A DNA stretch of 64,000 nt from Ashinkailepas kermadecensis (taxonomy: Eukaryota; Arthropoda; Thecostraca; Neolepadidae): NCBI GenBank assembly GCA_034440615.1, contig JAOTOM010003941.1:62001-126000 (forward strand), written 5' to 3'. Below are positions 1 through 12,108 of this stretch, piece after piece. The position numbers and the translations under genes were made by a program. Position 1 is the stretch's first letter. Every line of letters begins with the position of its first letter. Below the pieces are notes generated by a model. The model searched no databases and was not told the origin of the DNA. It saw nothing but the letters and a program-made list of their open reading frames with translations.

Positions 1-2160
1 CAGGCAAAAAAAGGTCAAAATATCCAAAAGAAATACTTGATTACAATCAAATCCATCTCTTAAATGACTATTTAGCATCAAGATTGAATAATTTCCATCA
101 ACAAAATGATCCAAACATAGCATGCAGTGATTTGCTCTCAGCATATCATGATGGCATGCAGATTATTACACGGAAAATTATCCCAAGCAGGAGGAAAGCC
201 CCCATGAAAGCCTGGATTAGCTCTGGCATATTATGTTCCATAAATCGAAAAAAACAGACTATATAAGAAGTTTATTAAAAATACAAATCCACACAATGAA
301 GTACAATACAAACAATTCAGGAACATCCTCATCAAGATAATCAGAGAAGCAAAGAAGCTAAACTATTCAAATGCCCTTCACTGTAGTAAATCAAATGGAA
401 ATAAAACTTGGCAAATATTACATGAGCTGATAAATAAACACAAAACAAAACAAAAAATCCCAGAATCCATGTTAGATGAAGAAGATAATGAATATCAAAC
501 AGAAAAATTCCTAATGCCTTCAACAAGTTATTTTCAACCATTGCCAGCAAATTAGAAAAGATGACTACTGCTTCTAACAAAGATCCAATTGAATACATCG
601 CAGGGCTTGACTATGCTATTTGGGAACAAGACATGTACACCAATGAAATCCAAGTTGAAACAATTATAAAGTCATGGAACCCTATTGGAGAAGGGACTGA
701 TAGCATTAGTACAAAAACTATCTTACTGACTCACAAAAATAGCATGAAACAAATCACCCACTTCTTTAACCTCTGCCTGAGAAGTGGAGTTTGTCCTAAA
801 CAACTAAAACAAGCCATAATTATCCCCATATTTAAGGCAGGAGAACTGAACAAATTCACAAATTATATACCAATTTCTATGCTACCAGTATTTTCAAAAA
901 TCCTTGAAAAGATGGTATATTCTTATCTCATGTCTTATCTGGAACTGAATAATACACTCAGTACACTCCAATTTGGATTTAGAAAAAAGCATAGCACCTA
1001 CATGCCAATTGCTCACATTTATGATGAAATTACAACATCTTTGGAAAAGAAAAAACTTACTTGTGGTCTCTATATTGACTTTAAAAAAAACCCTTTAATA
1101 CTGTGAGCATGGACATTCTACTAAAAATCCAACATTTTGGAATCTCAGGAACTCTACTCGTGATATTACATTCATATTTAAAAGATCGTTATCAGCACAC
1201 AAAAATAAATTATATAATCTCTGATGCAGAGTGCATTACAATGGGAGTTCCACAGGCCTCCATACTTCGTCCACTACTCTTCCTTATATACATTTATGAT
1301 TTGGGTAATTATTTAGCTGGAACATTCTACTTATTTGCTGATGATGCTGCTGTCATGATAAAAGCTACACATATAAAGGAACTACAAATTAAAGTCAATG
1401 CCATTGTTACAGGAATAGCTGAATGGTTTCAAGCTAATAGACTATCACGGAATGTAAAAAAAACAAATTATCAAATTTATTCCAGTATGCCTAGTGCTGA
1501 CCTAAACATAGCCATACATTCTCAAAAGGTTCACAGGAAACAGCAAATCAAATATCTTGGTGTACTAGTTGATGAAAAGTTAACATGGAAGTATCACATA
1601 GCATATGTTGCTGCAAAAACTAGCAGAAATCTAGGAATAATGGGAAGAGCAAAGTACGTTTTTACAAGTCGTGAATTGAAATACTTATATAATACTTTGA
1701 TTCTTCCCTATTTAAATTATTGTGCATTAATATGGGGAAACAATTTTCCAACACGATTAGACAGAATTGTAAAAATACAAAAAAGGGCTTTAAGAATCAT
1801 AGATAATCAGCACCATGCATACCCTACAAATGAATTGTTTGTCAAATATAACATTCTGAAGTTCCCTTATATTGTGCAGGAACAGAGCATATTACTACTT
1901 CACAGATTTTTGAATCAAACATTACCAATCACTATAATGAATATGTTCCAATACTCATCACCAAGTAATTTAAGGCATGTTGATCATTTCCATGCACCTT
2001 TTTCATCGAAATCCTATAGACTTCATTCCATACCATTTATAGCACCAAGAACATGGAATAGTATCATTGGTACAAAATGTCCTTCCTGTAACTATGTGCC
2101 TATTAAGAAAGAAGATATAAAAAGTTATCAGAGCTTATTTCATTAGCTTATATCACAAAT
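1..2160 (+). mobile_element. Non-LTR retrotransposon (LINE), Jockey/CR1 superfamily, cut by window edge
   Basis: The 3' two thirds of a LINE. Bases 84-265 encode the linker before the reverse transcriptase (KAWISSGILCSI, the usual 'W.t.gIl.sI' motif). The polymerase domain and a C-terminal region follow to the stop at 2146. The endonuclease would lie before base 1. AT-rich composition and frameshifts show a dead copy. Assignment to the Jockey/CR1 superfamily rests on motif order and the C-terminal 'PRTWNSI' segment; the exact clade is not determined. No poly-A tail or target-site duplication is visible at the 3' end. Confidence 0.9.
561..2146 (+). pseudogene. LINE reverse transcriptase, frameshifted
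   Basis: Reverse transcriptase of the LINE, which copies its own RNA at a nicked chromosomal target. In order: the template-grip region QFGFRKKHST (about 960-1000), motif A start YIDFKK (1070-1090), motif B GVPQASILRPLLF (about 1240-1280), catalytic motif C FADDAA (about 1333-1350), motif E YLGVLVDEKLTW (about 1554-1590), and the 3' region ending LFH-stop at 2146. The frame breaks in an A-run near 1083-1090: upstream it runs into a stop at 1104, while the next frame continues PFNTVSMDILL. The catalytic FADD is intact, but motif A loses its frame, so this copy cannot make active enzyme. Confidence 0.88.
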
Positions 2161-2929
2161 TAACTGGTGAGCAAAAATTAACCTTGATCATTTGCACACC
2201 ACAAAATGTGTGCATGTGTATGTGCATAAATGTGTATGCAGGGGTGTCGATTTTTTAAAAACATTGGGGGGGGCGAAGTGCCAACGCACTAGACCCCCCC
2301 CCCCCCCCCCCCCCCAACCAAAAACTCATCGGATTTCGCCCACTATATTTTCAGATCTCAGAAATTCTGATTTTTTATTCGACGATGTGCATGTTTATGT
2401 TTATTCAGCATCCTCACCAGCGGGGAAAATCGTCCAATAACTGGTGAAGTCACATAATTAAAAGAGCAGTGCACAGTACATGTCAACATAACAACTCTGA
2501 GTTATAGCATGCGACTGCAGTGCCATATAGTGGGCTCGGATCTATCGTCACCGTCACCGTCACCGTCACCGTTACCCTCCTCCTCACTCCACACACCAAC
2601 AAACACACACCGGCTTAAATAAAAATACTTCAGCGATCAGATGCAGGCTAAAACACACCGGCCTTGATGGAGCATCAGAGTACAGCAGTCGATGGGTGAA
2701 AGTATTTCCTTTGTGCCAAACATTAGTGAGGGACATTTTTCCCTTTAGTACGCCACTGCGGCTGCTCAACGTGTTTTTTTCCGCAGATTGCACGATCAAG
2801 AGTAGAAAGGCCCTTCGGATAATTTTCTTTCGGGACCCATTCTGAATTTTCCGGTGCTCTGGTCGATTCGATGGAGTCTCCTTGTGGTTTTTGTGGTGAA
2901 GTCTATTTTGTGTAAGCCCCCTGCAGGCT
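2161..2929. other. Non-coding stretch with simple repeats
   Basis: No gene recognised. It holds a TG-rich patch (2200-2235), a hAT-like terminus motif CAGGGGTGTCGATTT starting near 2238, an uninterrupted run of 22 C at 2294-2315, and a short CACCGT hexamer array at 2546-2575. Confidence 0.6.
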
Positions 2930-3735
2930 ATTTTTGGACCCCGGTACGATTCTTCGGGCTCTCGGTGCGTTTTTTTTTTCGGTGCCCCAACAGGTTTCTT
3001 TTCCGGCGTCCGACGACTTCTTATTTTGTGGATCCTTGACGCAATTTTTGTGTCCGCAGGGTGACATTCCGGGTATATATTGGTTCTTGGGAAGCTAGCT
3101 GCAACTTGTGGGGCTCCGGCGCGACGTTTTGGCCCCAGTGAGATTTTTCAAGAGAAACGGTGTGAATTTTTGTTGGTCTAAGTGCGATTTTTTGGGGCCC
3201 CGTGGTCACTTGTTGGGATCCCTTGCGCGAGTTTTGGTGGCTACGACACGTTTTTTGGGGCCCAACAAGTTTTGTGGGCTTTTGGAGCCATTGTTGAGAT
3301 CCCAGATTGATTTTCCGTGTCCGGACTGTTTTTCATTTCCCCGGCTTCATTTGTTGGGTGATCTCAACGAGACTTTTAGAGCCCAGGTGGGACCTGTCAT
3401 GCCTCTAGCGTGATTTGCAGGGGCCCGGGTGAGAATTCTTAGTACCCCCAGTCTCAGCGTGATTTTCAGGAGGTCCCGGCCCGACCGTTTGTGGCCCCCG
3501 TCGTGATTTTCTTGAACCCCGGCACGACTTTTTTGCGGCCCCAGCGTGATTTTCAGGGGCCCAGGTGCAAACTTTTGAGGCCCCAGCGTCATTATCAGGG
3601 CACCCTGCGCTACTTTTGGGGGCCCCCAATGTGATTTTTCTGAGCCCCGGTGCGATTTTTGGTGGACCGAGTGGGATTTTTAGGGAGCATGGCGCACTTT
3701 TTTCCTGAGCTCGGCGGATTTTTGGGGCCCCACAA
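2930..3735. repeat. Degenerate minisatellite, unit about 35-40 bp
   Basis: About twenty degenerate units, each with a 'GGGGCCCC' core followed by a 'GTGATTTTT' type segment, for example around 3195, 3540-3560 and 3635-3660. The units are divergent and of variable length. Open frames in this stretch on both strands follow from the repetition and are not genes. Confidence 0.7.
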
Positions 3736-5000
3736 CCTGTCAGGAGGGGGGGGAGGCAACTGCCCACAATGCCCCCTCCCCCATTCGGTATGTCACTGTG
3801 CCATGCAATGATGCAACATAAGAATCCAGGAATAGTTCATCTGTTTCATCACTCACATGTGATTTCAACTCCCCAGTTATCCAGACAGTTTGAGGAAAGT
3901 CAAACATCTGCTACATGGATCAGCAAGGATGGATTATAAGGCAACAGGGATACCATGGAATTCAGATCACAGTAGTTATGCTGCAATACATACCTTCTTC
4001 CACAGACTGCTTTGGATATGGATGCGCTCCTGAAGCTTGGTCAGGGTTGGAATTGGAGGTGGATGGAGCAACACTGTGAAGGACATAACATATGGTTCAA
4101 GAGACTTCTGATTACATTAACAATACAGGGGATTAAGTAACATTTTCATTAATTGACTTCTATGGTGTTCTGAGTAAGTAGGACAATCGAGATGGGTTTC
4201 TGTTATATGCATTGTAGAAGCAATGTTATGATGTAGCTTTTATACCCCAGTGGGAATGGTATGGATTCACTCATAAGTGAATTTACAAACATACTGATAT
4301 ATCAGTTAACAACAATGCAGGGAGCTATATGATCAACATGGTCGATGTGCCCTAAAGCCCAAATAACTAAGTAACAATGCAGGGAATCTGCTGCATAACA
4401 TTTTGCCCATAAATTAGCCATGATATATGGCATCATACTTCCCATGCTATTTAGAACAGTGAGCAATATTTGGTGTACAAACATCAGTACATTAGAAATG
4501 TTAATTAAACGTTACACACATCAGTTCCTTACAAGTGTCAGCAATACATTTCCTTCATGCGCTTTAAACATGATTCAAGAAAGCACTGTCATCGATTTTA
4601 AACTTGCAAAAAGAGTGGGCCACCTGGTGTTTTGAATGCTATTTGAGTGAATTTGCTGTCTTGTTAGTGAACTGACCACTTATTGAGATATAAGTACTTT
4701 AACTTTGCCTGCTTCTATCATGCAAATTTGTCATTTTCCAATACATCAGAAATCATCAGAATAACTTCTTGTCCACAAACCGGTGTATGCATTTCTATGA
4801 ATTTATCATATTTATTAACACAAATGATGTAGATCTGATCTGCAAATTTATAACTCAGAAAATGTTATCAGCACAGGATTCCATTCCTGAAAATATAGTA
4901 CTTTCAACATGTTATTGTTCTTTGTGAAGCAATAAGTGCAATCCTCTCATGCAGCATGCAGATGGAGGTTCATCACGTGCACCAGATAGCAGAAAAATAG
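3736..5000. other. Unique AT-rich sequence, nothing recognised
   Basis: No coding motif, RNA gene or repeat array was recognised on either strand. Open frames are short (about 70 codons or fewer) and have no domain signature. Confidence 0.5.
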
Positions 5001-5001
5001 A

Positions 5002-6315
5002 TATTATTGCAGTCTAAGGTAACCACAAGACAGGTTTTCCACCCATTTTACCTCCATGGATCATTCAAAGGCGCTAGGTTTGGCCTAGTTGCGTTAGGCT
5101 AGGCTTTTGTTGTAAGATAGTAAATTTTTCCCGAAAAAAATCTTCAAAAACGGTTCAAGCTAGATTAGGTTATATTAGACTTTTAAGTTGAAAATGTTTG
5201 AACACAAAAAAAAATGTTTGGAAATTGGGCATTAAAAAAAAACATTTCTTGCATGGAAGGCTAGGCTAGGTTAGCTTAGGTTATGTTACATCTTTTTTTA
5301 AATCTGAACATTATTTTTCATCCTATATTACTCAAATCCAAGCCCCCTTTTGGATGTTATTTTGCCTCACAATTGAAAAGTGTGCATCTGCAGAGGAAAT
5401 GAGCGGTAATATCATGTTCAGCACATTAATAAACACTGCATTAAACAAAAATTCAGAGATGTCAGAGAGTACCATGAGCTAAAAAATTATCCAAAAGCCA
5501 GGTATTATCGCAGTTTAAGGTAACCACAAGACAAGTTTTACACAGATTTAACCTCCATGAAGCATACAAAGGGTTAGGTTAGGTTAGGTTAGGCTTTTGT
5601 TGAAAGTTAGAAAAAAAATCAGTTGCTGGGAAAAAATTTCAACATAAATTATTTGTCCAAAAAAAGAAACAGTTCAGGCTTGCTTATGCTAGGTTCTTTA
5701 AGTTGAAAATATTTGAGAAAATGCCTCGAAAATTTCAATTAACAACAATTCATTTCTTGTATGGGAAGTTGGACTATGTTAGGTAAGGTTATCTTAAATC
5801 TTGAACATTATTTTTATGCTATATTTCCTAACTCCACACCCTTTGTTGGTGTTATTTTTACTCCCAATTTAAAAGCATGCATTTTCAGAGGAAAGGACAC
5901 TAAATTTGTGCTTTTAGGCGTTTTGTTAGTATTTTTTAATTAAATTTCCAATCCAATGTATATGAATGTCACTAAGCTGATGGCACCCCTCATTTTCTGT
6001 GCAAATGCTTACTTTCCAGGTTGTGAACAAAATAACATTAAAGAACTGGCTTTGAGTTAGGTAGCATAGCAATTAAAAGAAATAGATTACAAATGCAACA
6101 TAACCTAACCTAACCTAGCCTAACCTGACTACCTAGCCTAACCTCACGTTCATAAACATTGCATTGAAATGATACATTCCACAAATTCATAAAGCACCTT
6201 GAAACACAAATTTACCAAAATGAGCGGTCACATCATGTTCATCACATTACTAAACATTGCATTAAAAAAGTTCAATAAATCAGAAATTACCTGAAGCTGT
6301 AAATGTACCAAAAGG
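5002..6315. repeat. Tandem duplication of a ~0.5-kb segment with TTAGG tracts
   Basis: The block starting near 5005 (CAGTCTAAGGTAACCACAAG) recurs at about 5508 (CAGTTTAAGGTAACCACAAG), followed in both copies by an AACCTCCATG-like stretch and a TTAGG-rich tract. The pure (TTAGG)n run at 5572-5593 has four units and CCTAA-type runs lie at 6103-6145. The tail of the unit (AATGAGCGGT..CATCATGTTCA) occurs near 5399 and again near 6220. TTAGG is the common arthropod telomere repeat, but these tracts are short and interstitial. Confidence 0.65.
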
Positions 6316-7194
6316 TGTGCCAACCCCTGGACGGAAATGCAACACTAGGTGCCCCAATCCTGGGGAGAAAAAGCACAAAGAGCAGTGGAATGAAAGTATT
6401 AATAAAAGTAAACTAAAAGCAGCTCTTCTTGAAGACAAACATGGTAGTTATGGGGTATTAACATAGAGACCCTGAGCACAAATCGGAAAAAGGCATGGAC
6501 TGGACTCGTTCTTGTTCAAGCTTACCTGCCAACTTCTTCAACTACTGTTCCTTTGGGAATTAAATATCAGCAAGCGATGTATTCACTATTTAAAATCACA
6601 CCAATCTGCAGATACATCAGAAGGTGCGGAGTATAAAAACGAATCAGTACGACGTCACATGAGATTGGCCTCCGGATTAAACACTGCGCGCAATTGCACC
6701 ACAAATGTCTCATCTCCGTCACATTTGTCGACCGTAACCACAAATTTAGACTTCAGACGCTGGGATTTCTGTAACTGGATTTTTTTTATTTGGATGTTAC
6801 GATTTTGGATGTTCTGAGGAACGCCCATCACGATTTGTGGCACTTCATGCGCGCTAGTGTCTATCAAGTCTCTCCAGACACATTTGGTGATGGTCTTTGG
6901 CCTTGTATAACTTACAAGCAGGTGGTTGTCACTTCTGCAGCCGCCATGGGCCCACATTTCTGAGCTGCGACGTCACGAGTGCGATTGCCAGGCTGCGACG
7001 AGTTTCTCCACCGAATTTGGAATATGCTTGATTTCTGCTCGGGTGCGTCAGTAAATAAGCCTCGGTAAAGCGACGATAAACTATGTATCACGTTGCCAAG
7101 GATTAAAGTTGCAGTTAGCGTGTTCAATATGTGTGATGGCACGCAGTAATGATCCTACCTAATTAAAAAATGCCAAATAGTGCGGTTGAAAAAG

Positions 7195-7280
7195 CGAGGT
7201 TCTTGCAGAGATTCGAACCCGCCAACTCTGGATCTCGAGTTTGAGTTCATACCTCTTCGCCACACGGCTGGGCGCAACTG
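7195..7280 (-). other. Possible tRNA-derived segment (SINE head or tRNA relic)
   Basis: Read on the minus strand it has an A-box-like GTGGCGAAGAGGTATGA and a B-box-like GGGTTCGAATC about 35 bases later, with a possible five-pair anticodon-type stem (AACTC/GAGTT) between them. A convincing acceptor stem was not found, so it is more likely a SINE or tRNA relic than a functional tRNA. Confidence 0.3.
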
Positions 7281-8424
7281 CCCCCGAAGTTTGGGATGCG
7301 GGTTGGGCAGTTTGCAAGAAAACTTTGGCGCTATGTACCGCGATAGTTTCGATTGCTAGAGCAAAAGTCGTAGATAGATTGGTGGAAGAAAGTGAAGCGA
7401 TCCCTCTTTCGGTGCCAAAATCATGCGAAATGGCGCAATATAATCCGATACGTTTTTCTTCGGAAATCGCAGCAGCTCCCTGTATAGCATAGGAATCGGG
7501 CTACATCGAACTGGTGAAGTCACGATCAATCAGTCCGAAGCGTTCAAATCATCTAGTGACTGTACCTGATTATATGGCCTTGCTTACAAGGTTCGTTTAG
7601 AATGTCTTGTAGGCTACGGCTTAGTACCTACATATTGCTTTCTTCAAGAATAGCAATTATAATACAGTGTGCATGCAGTTTCTTGCTGACTTTTTTCTTT
7701 CATGGTATCATAAGCTGGCAGATATATGGCTCACATGTGGCTCTTGGTGCAGGACGAAACTGGGGTGCTGCATATCAATATTACATTGTCATTGGGATAT
7801 AGGTGGGTACCTAGGTAAATGTCAAGCTTATAGTACGATGGGTTGACTGCTGGAGATAAATATAGTTTGTATATCTACAATCTCAATGAAAACTGAATGT
7901 TGTTGACTGGACTGGATTGTGTGCAAGTTTGACAATGACTGGAAATTGAGTGGAATTAATCCAGTTCAAGCTCCATATACATGTGCTTTTGCCATTGGTC
8001 ATGTGTGCAAGCATCATTATGGCAATGCAATTGTTGTCTAGTGGCTTTGCAGATTTTTCAAGCAATCTGGTTTAAAATGCATCAGCATCAGCTAATCTCA
8101 ACATTTTATGATGTAGGTCGTGCTTACAAAGTGGAAGGAAATCCAACTCCTTTGTTTTTTCCACAAAATTTTGAATTTTTGTTGCAAATTTTTGCTGCAA
8201 AAGTCAATCCACTATCCAATCCAAATCTGTTTCATTTCAGTACAAAACATGCTGGTTGGCATCAACTAAGTTTTGTAAGTAGCATGGTGTGTTTCATTTT
8301 TTCTTTAACTTTCTTCTCGGCATAAAAATAGCATAGGTTATTGGGGGGGGGGGAATCAACATTGAGTGGGCCAAGATCAACATTGGTCTGGCCATGGCCC
8401 CCACAAAAGGATACAAATCGACGC

Positions 8425-8610
8425 CCCTGTGTGTATGGATGCATATGTGTGTATGTTTATGTATGTGCATGTTAGTGTATGTGTATGTATGTATATTTGT
8501 ATATATATGTGAGTGCATATGTGTCTATGTATGTGAAGTATGTGTAGGTGTACATGCTTCATGTGTGTGCATATGCAGGTTTGTGTGCTTGTGCATGTGT
8601 ATGTACATGA
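8425..8610. repeat. TG-rich microsatellite
   Basis: An imperfect run of TGTGTATG / TGCATGTG type units about 180 bases long. It produces overlapping Tyr/Val/Cys-rich and His/Thr-rich open frames that are not genes. Confidence 0.8.
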
Positions 8611-9608
8611 TCCAACCTCTCCCTTTTCCCCCTCATAACACATTTCACTTTGTGGCCCCAGGAGTTCCTTGGTGTTACTAGCTTGCTACCTAGCTGAGGT
8701 GCTCCTGGGGCTACTTCTACTAATAACTGGTGGTGGCCTATCTGCAAACAAAAAAGACAAAAAAGGATGCAACCAGTTGTAGTGAACAGCAGACAAATGA
8801 CATATGTATTGACATCCTGAGGCATTCCTAAGCTGGCTGTCCTAACTTTTGAATAGCTGACGATGGGAAAACCCAATATCAATCGAGCCTGTAATAGTGC
8901 GTGTAGCCAAATAGGATAGGCTGCTGCATACGAAACAGGGGTCGACATTAAAAAAAAGAAAGAAAAAAGTTCCAAATTGTAGCTCGATTTTCGATAAAGG
9001 TTAGTCTAGGTTAATTAACGTCAGTCATCTAGTTTGATCCTGAAAAGCTATCGGTAACCCGGAGTTGTCTGACAACGCATACAATGTGATATGCTTGTCA
9101 TCCTGGGACGTTGATTGCAGCACACAGGACATATATGAGATCAGGAAAAATAAACCAAGCATACCTACATAACTGAGGACACAGGTCGGTAATATAATAT
9201 GACCTATTTACATTTTGTACTAATGATCTGTAAACATGATAGCATCTATGTGACAAACGGCGGCGTGCTGTCACGCGCCGTTTTCCGTTGGATGCGATTA
9301 AGCTACTTCGGATGAGAGCATCTACGTCGCAAGAACGGCAAGTGCTGACATCCATTTTTCATGTGCACCAAACGCCGGTGTACTTAGGCCATCGACGTCA
9401 GTATTAGCACATAAGTATCCAAAAGTATTAACAGCAAGGAGAAGAGTTGTGACAATAACTGTTCGCATTAGGCAGCGTCGATCCTTCATTCACCATCGAC
9501 AAAATCCTATAACCGCTCCTGATGTGCGATCCGCTAACAGGAAGTGCCCTGCTTCAGGGCACAACTGGCCTGACCTGACCTGACTTGACCTGACCTGACC
9601 CGCCACAG

Positions 9609-9744
9609 GCTGCTACCGCCTGGCTGAGCTGGGTCGCGCCATTGACGTCCAGGACGTCACCCGACGGATCGTGGCACGCAGCCTGCAGCAATGTCAGGAC
9701 ACCTGCTCTCAGGAGCCGTTCCGATGCCAGGCGCTTAGCTACAG
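9609..9744 (+). CDS. PAN domain 1, A exon (Cys 1-4)
   Basis: First recognisable exon of the PAN/Apple-domain gene. The acceptor CCGCCACAG and donor AG|GTACGT are good consensus sites. The exon starts with two bases of a split codon and ends with two (phase 1 to phase 2). It opens with CYRLAELGRA; cysteines fall at codons 1, 28, 32 and 39 with the family's C-x3-C spacing (CQDTC), and it ends at RCQALSY. PAN domains are disulphide-bonded extracellular modules that bind proteins or sugars. The other two cysteines are on the B exon at 12,496. No signal peptide or earlier domain was found upstream, so this need not be the first domain. The domain call is strong; the orthologue is not identified. 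Confidence 0.85.
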
Positions 9745-9924
9745 GTACGTGACGGGCCCTGTCGTGGGGCATCGACAACAGCAGAGCCACAGCATCGGCC
9801 ACACACTGCTACTGAGTACTGCTATAGCGTCCGCACGGTCACTGCGGTGCAATACGCACCTCCAGTAGCCGGCTTCGCATATATTTTTGCTGCTTACAAT
9901 TACCCCATCGATGCAATTTATAGC

Positions 9925-10828
9925 TTAACACGCGCACTGGAGGGGAATCCGCCCACCCCTCCGGTTTTTCGACCATAACTGCAGATTTTACAGGTCGATA
10001 TACGCGATTTTCTGCGTACCTACTTAGAAATGACCGGCGCGTCGTTTAAAGTAAGAAAAATGGAAATCGCCCGAAAGTTTCGAATTATGGACCGTTAAAG
10101 TAAAAAAAATCGTAGCGCCAGACCACAAAAATCGGCGCTGATGCGCTTCCCGTATATCTGCAAAAGGGAAGTATTTTTGGGAACACTAGCGACTTGTTTG
10201 ATATATATTGATATGCTATATAGTTTCAAGTTCATGTTAGGTCACCGAGGTCAAGTAAGGTCAAGTTCATGGCAGGTTAATGGAACCAAACTTGGTCAAC
10301 TGGAATGTTGTCATAAATGCACTACTGTTTGTCATTGCGTTTCCATACTTTATTCATGCACTTTACTCCTTTCTTCGCGAAGCCGATTGCGCCGAGCTGC
10401 CCGACGGAGCAGTCGGGCGGGCGGCCCGGTTCCGGTAACTAGAACAGGTAACTGACCTGATAAAGTGCTGCTATATAGATGACCTGATGTCAAATGTCGG
10501 GTCTAGCATCTGTATTGCATCATTAGTAATGTCCAAAGCATCATTGATGCCCATTTTGGAGCATTTAAACACAATCACAGCGATCCATATCAATGACAAG
10601 CCAAGCCACGCAAAACAAGAAAATTTTGACAAATGTGACCTCATTTGACCTAGAATATATTGACCTAAGGTCATGAAATTTGCACACAATAGAGTTCACT
10701 ACCGTTCCCATCCACCCTGCGAATTTCGTTCCTCCAGCATTAATAGGAGCCGAGATCTTAGGGGGAGCGGAATCCGCCCCCCCCTCCAGTGCGCGTAATT
10801 TTCAGAGGCCCTCCAGGGCACGTGTTAA
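9925..10828 (+). mobile_element. TTAA-flanked MITE, copy 1
   Basis: An element of about 896 bp (9929-10824) bounded by TTAA on both sides. Ends are inverted: the left begins CACGCGCACTGGAGGGG and the right, reverse-complemented, begins CACGTGCCCTGGAGGG. A second inner copy of the GCGCACTGGAGG/GGAATCCGCC motif lies inside the right end. The middle holds a GC-rich palindrome (GCCCGAC...GTCGGGC near 10,400). A TTAA target is the piggyBac-type hallmark, but no transposase is present and the termini are not classical piggyBac, so this is a non-autonomous element of unassigned superfamily. Related copies lie at 29,121, 39,650 and 60,463. Confidence 0.8.
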
Positions 10829-11492
10829 GGCGCCTGATTGGGGTCGCTGAGCGAGTGAGGACGAGACACGGGATATGGGGCGTCCCTGCTGCAGGCGCAG
10901 AATCGGACAGGGTTCGCTGGACGGGTGAGGGCAAGAAACAGGATATGGGGCGTCCGTGCTGCTACAGGCTGATTGGGGTCGCTGGACGGATGAGGGCAAG
11001 AGACGGGTTATGGGGCGTCCGTGCTGCTGCTACAGGCTGATTAGGGTCGCTGGACGGGTGAGGGCAAGAGACGGGTTATGGGGCGTCCGTGCTGCTACAG
11101 GCTGATTTGGGTCGCTGGACGGGTGAGGGCAAGAGACGGGTTATGGGGCGTCCGTGCTGCTACAGGCTGATTGGGGTCGCTGGACGGGTGAGGGAAAGAG
11201 ACGGCCATGGGGCGTCCCTGCTGCAGGCTGATTGGGGTCGCTGGACGGGTGAGGGCAAGAGACGGGTTATGGGACGTCTCTGCTGCGATCGCAGGATCAG
11301 ACACCATGCCGGGTCGCTGGACGGGTGAGGGAAAGAGACGGCTATGGGGCGTCCGTGCTACAGGCTGATTGGGGTCGCTGGACGGGTGAGGGAAAGAGAC
11401 GGCCATGGGGCGTCCCTGCTTCAGGCTGATTGGGGTCGCTGGACGGGTGAGGGAAAGAGACGGCTATGGGGCGTCCCTGCTGCAGGCGTGAA
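10829..11492 (+). repeat. 60-bp minisatellite with a PAN-like start (about 11 units)
   Basis: Units of about 60 bp that directly adjoin the MITE. Each holds CTGATTGGGGTCGCTGGACG followed by GGTGAGGG, and is preceded by CTGCTACAG or CTGCAG. In one frame the unit reads CYRLIGVAGR, resembling the first residues of the PAN A exons (CYRLAELGRA, CYRLVGRQQR). The array may have grown from the first bases of a PAN A exon, but the rest of such an exon is absent. Confidence 0.75.
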
Positions 11493-11890
11493 CATCTACC
11501 CTAACAGACAGAACCTGAGCCCATCTACCCTGGCAGACAGCGCCTGAACCAATCTACCATTACAGACAGCACCTGAGAACATCTACCCTGACTGACGGAA
11601 CCTGAGCCCATCTATTCTCACAGACAGCACCTGAACCAATCGACCAGAATGATGGTACCTGAGCTCATCTATCCTGACAGACAGAACCTGAGCCCATCTA
11701 CCCAGGCAGACAGCACCTGAGAACATCTAATCTGACAGGCAGTACCTGAATCCAGCTATCCTGACAGACAGAACCTGAGCCCATCTACCCTGACAGACAC
11801 CGCCTGAGCCCACCTACCACGACTGACGACGCCTGAGTCTATCTACCCTGACTGACGGTGCCTGACTGAATTCGTCTACCCTAGCCTCGG
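11493..11890. repeat. Minisatellite, unit about 28-30 bp (AGCCCATCTACCCTGACAGA)
   Basis: About 13 imperfect units built on 'cctgagcccatctaccctga' plus 'cagacag'. It lies in the intron between the two halves of PAN 1. No exon-like sequence was seen in the unit. Confidence 0.75.
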
Positions 11891-12108
11891 TTACAATGCT
11901 AATAAACAGGAAGGCGTCAAAACTCCGCAGGCCACGCTTCGACGGCAAATTTGATAATGATTATGCCATCAAATGTGCCATGAAAATGACGATACGGTAG
12001 CAGCTCTATTATCACACTTAGCGTCGAAACGAAGCCTTTCACCGCTTGAACACCTTTTTGTTCATTAGCGCTGTACACATGGCTACTGTCAGAAGATGCC
12101 TGAGTGTC

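Larger units (their letters stand above)
6316..9608. other. Non-coding region upstream of the first PAN exon
   Basis: No exon recognised. Contents: a possible tRNA-like segment near 7195-7280, a TG-rich microsatellite at 8425-8610, hAT-like terminus motifs near 8414-8433 and 8937, and short CTGAC repeats at 9568-9600 that form the pyrimidine tract before the first PAN exon. If the PAN gene's 5' exons lie further left, this is intron. Confidence 0.5.

Noticed and set aside
2192..3767. Several 60-120-codon frames on both strands
   Set aside because: They lie in simple repeats and the degenerate GGGGCCCC minisatellite.
10471..10689. Conserved ~50-codon hydrophobic frame shared by MITE copies 1-3 (CFAWLGLSLIWIAVIV type)
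   Set aside because: Comparing copies 1 and 3 by eye, changes fall on all three codon positions with no excess at third positions, so there is no sign of selection on a protein; the shared frame reflects common descent.
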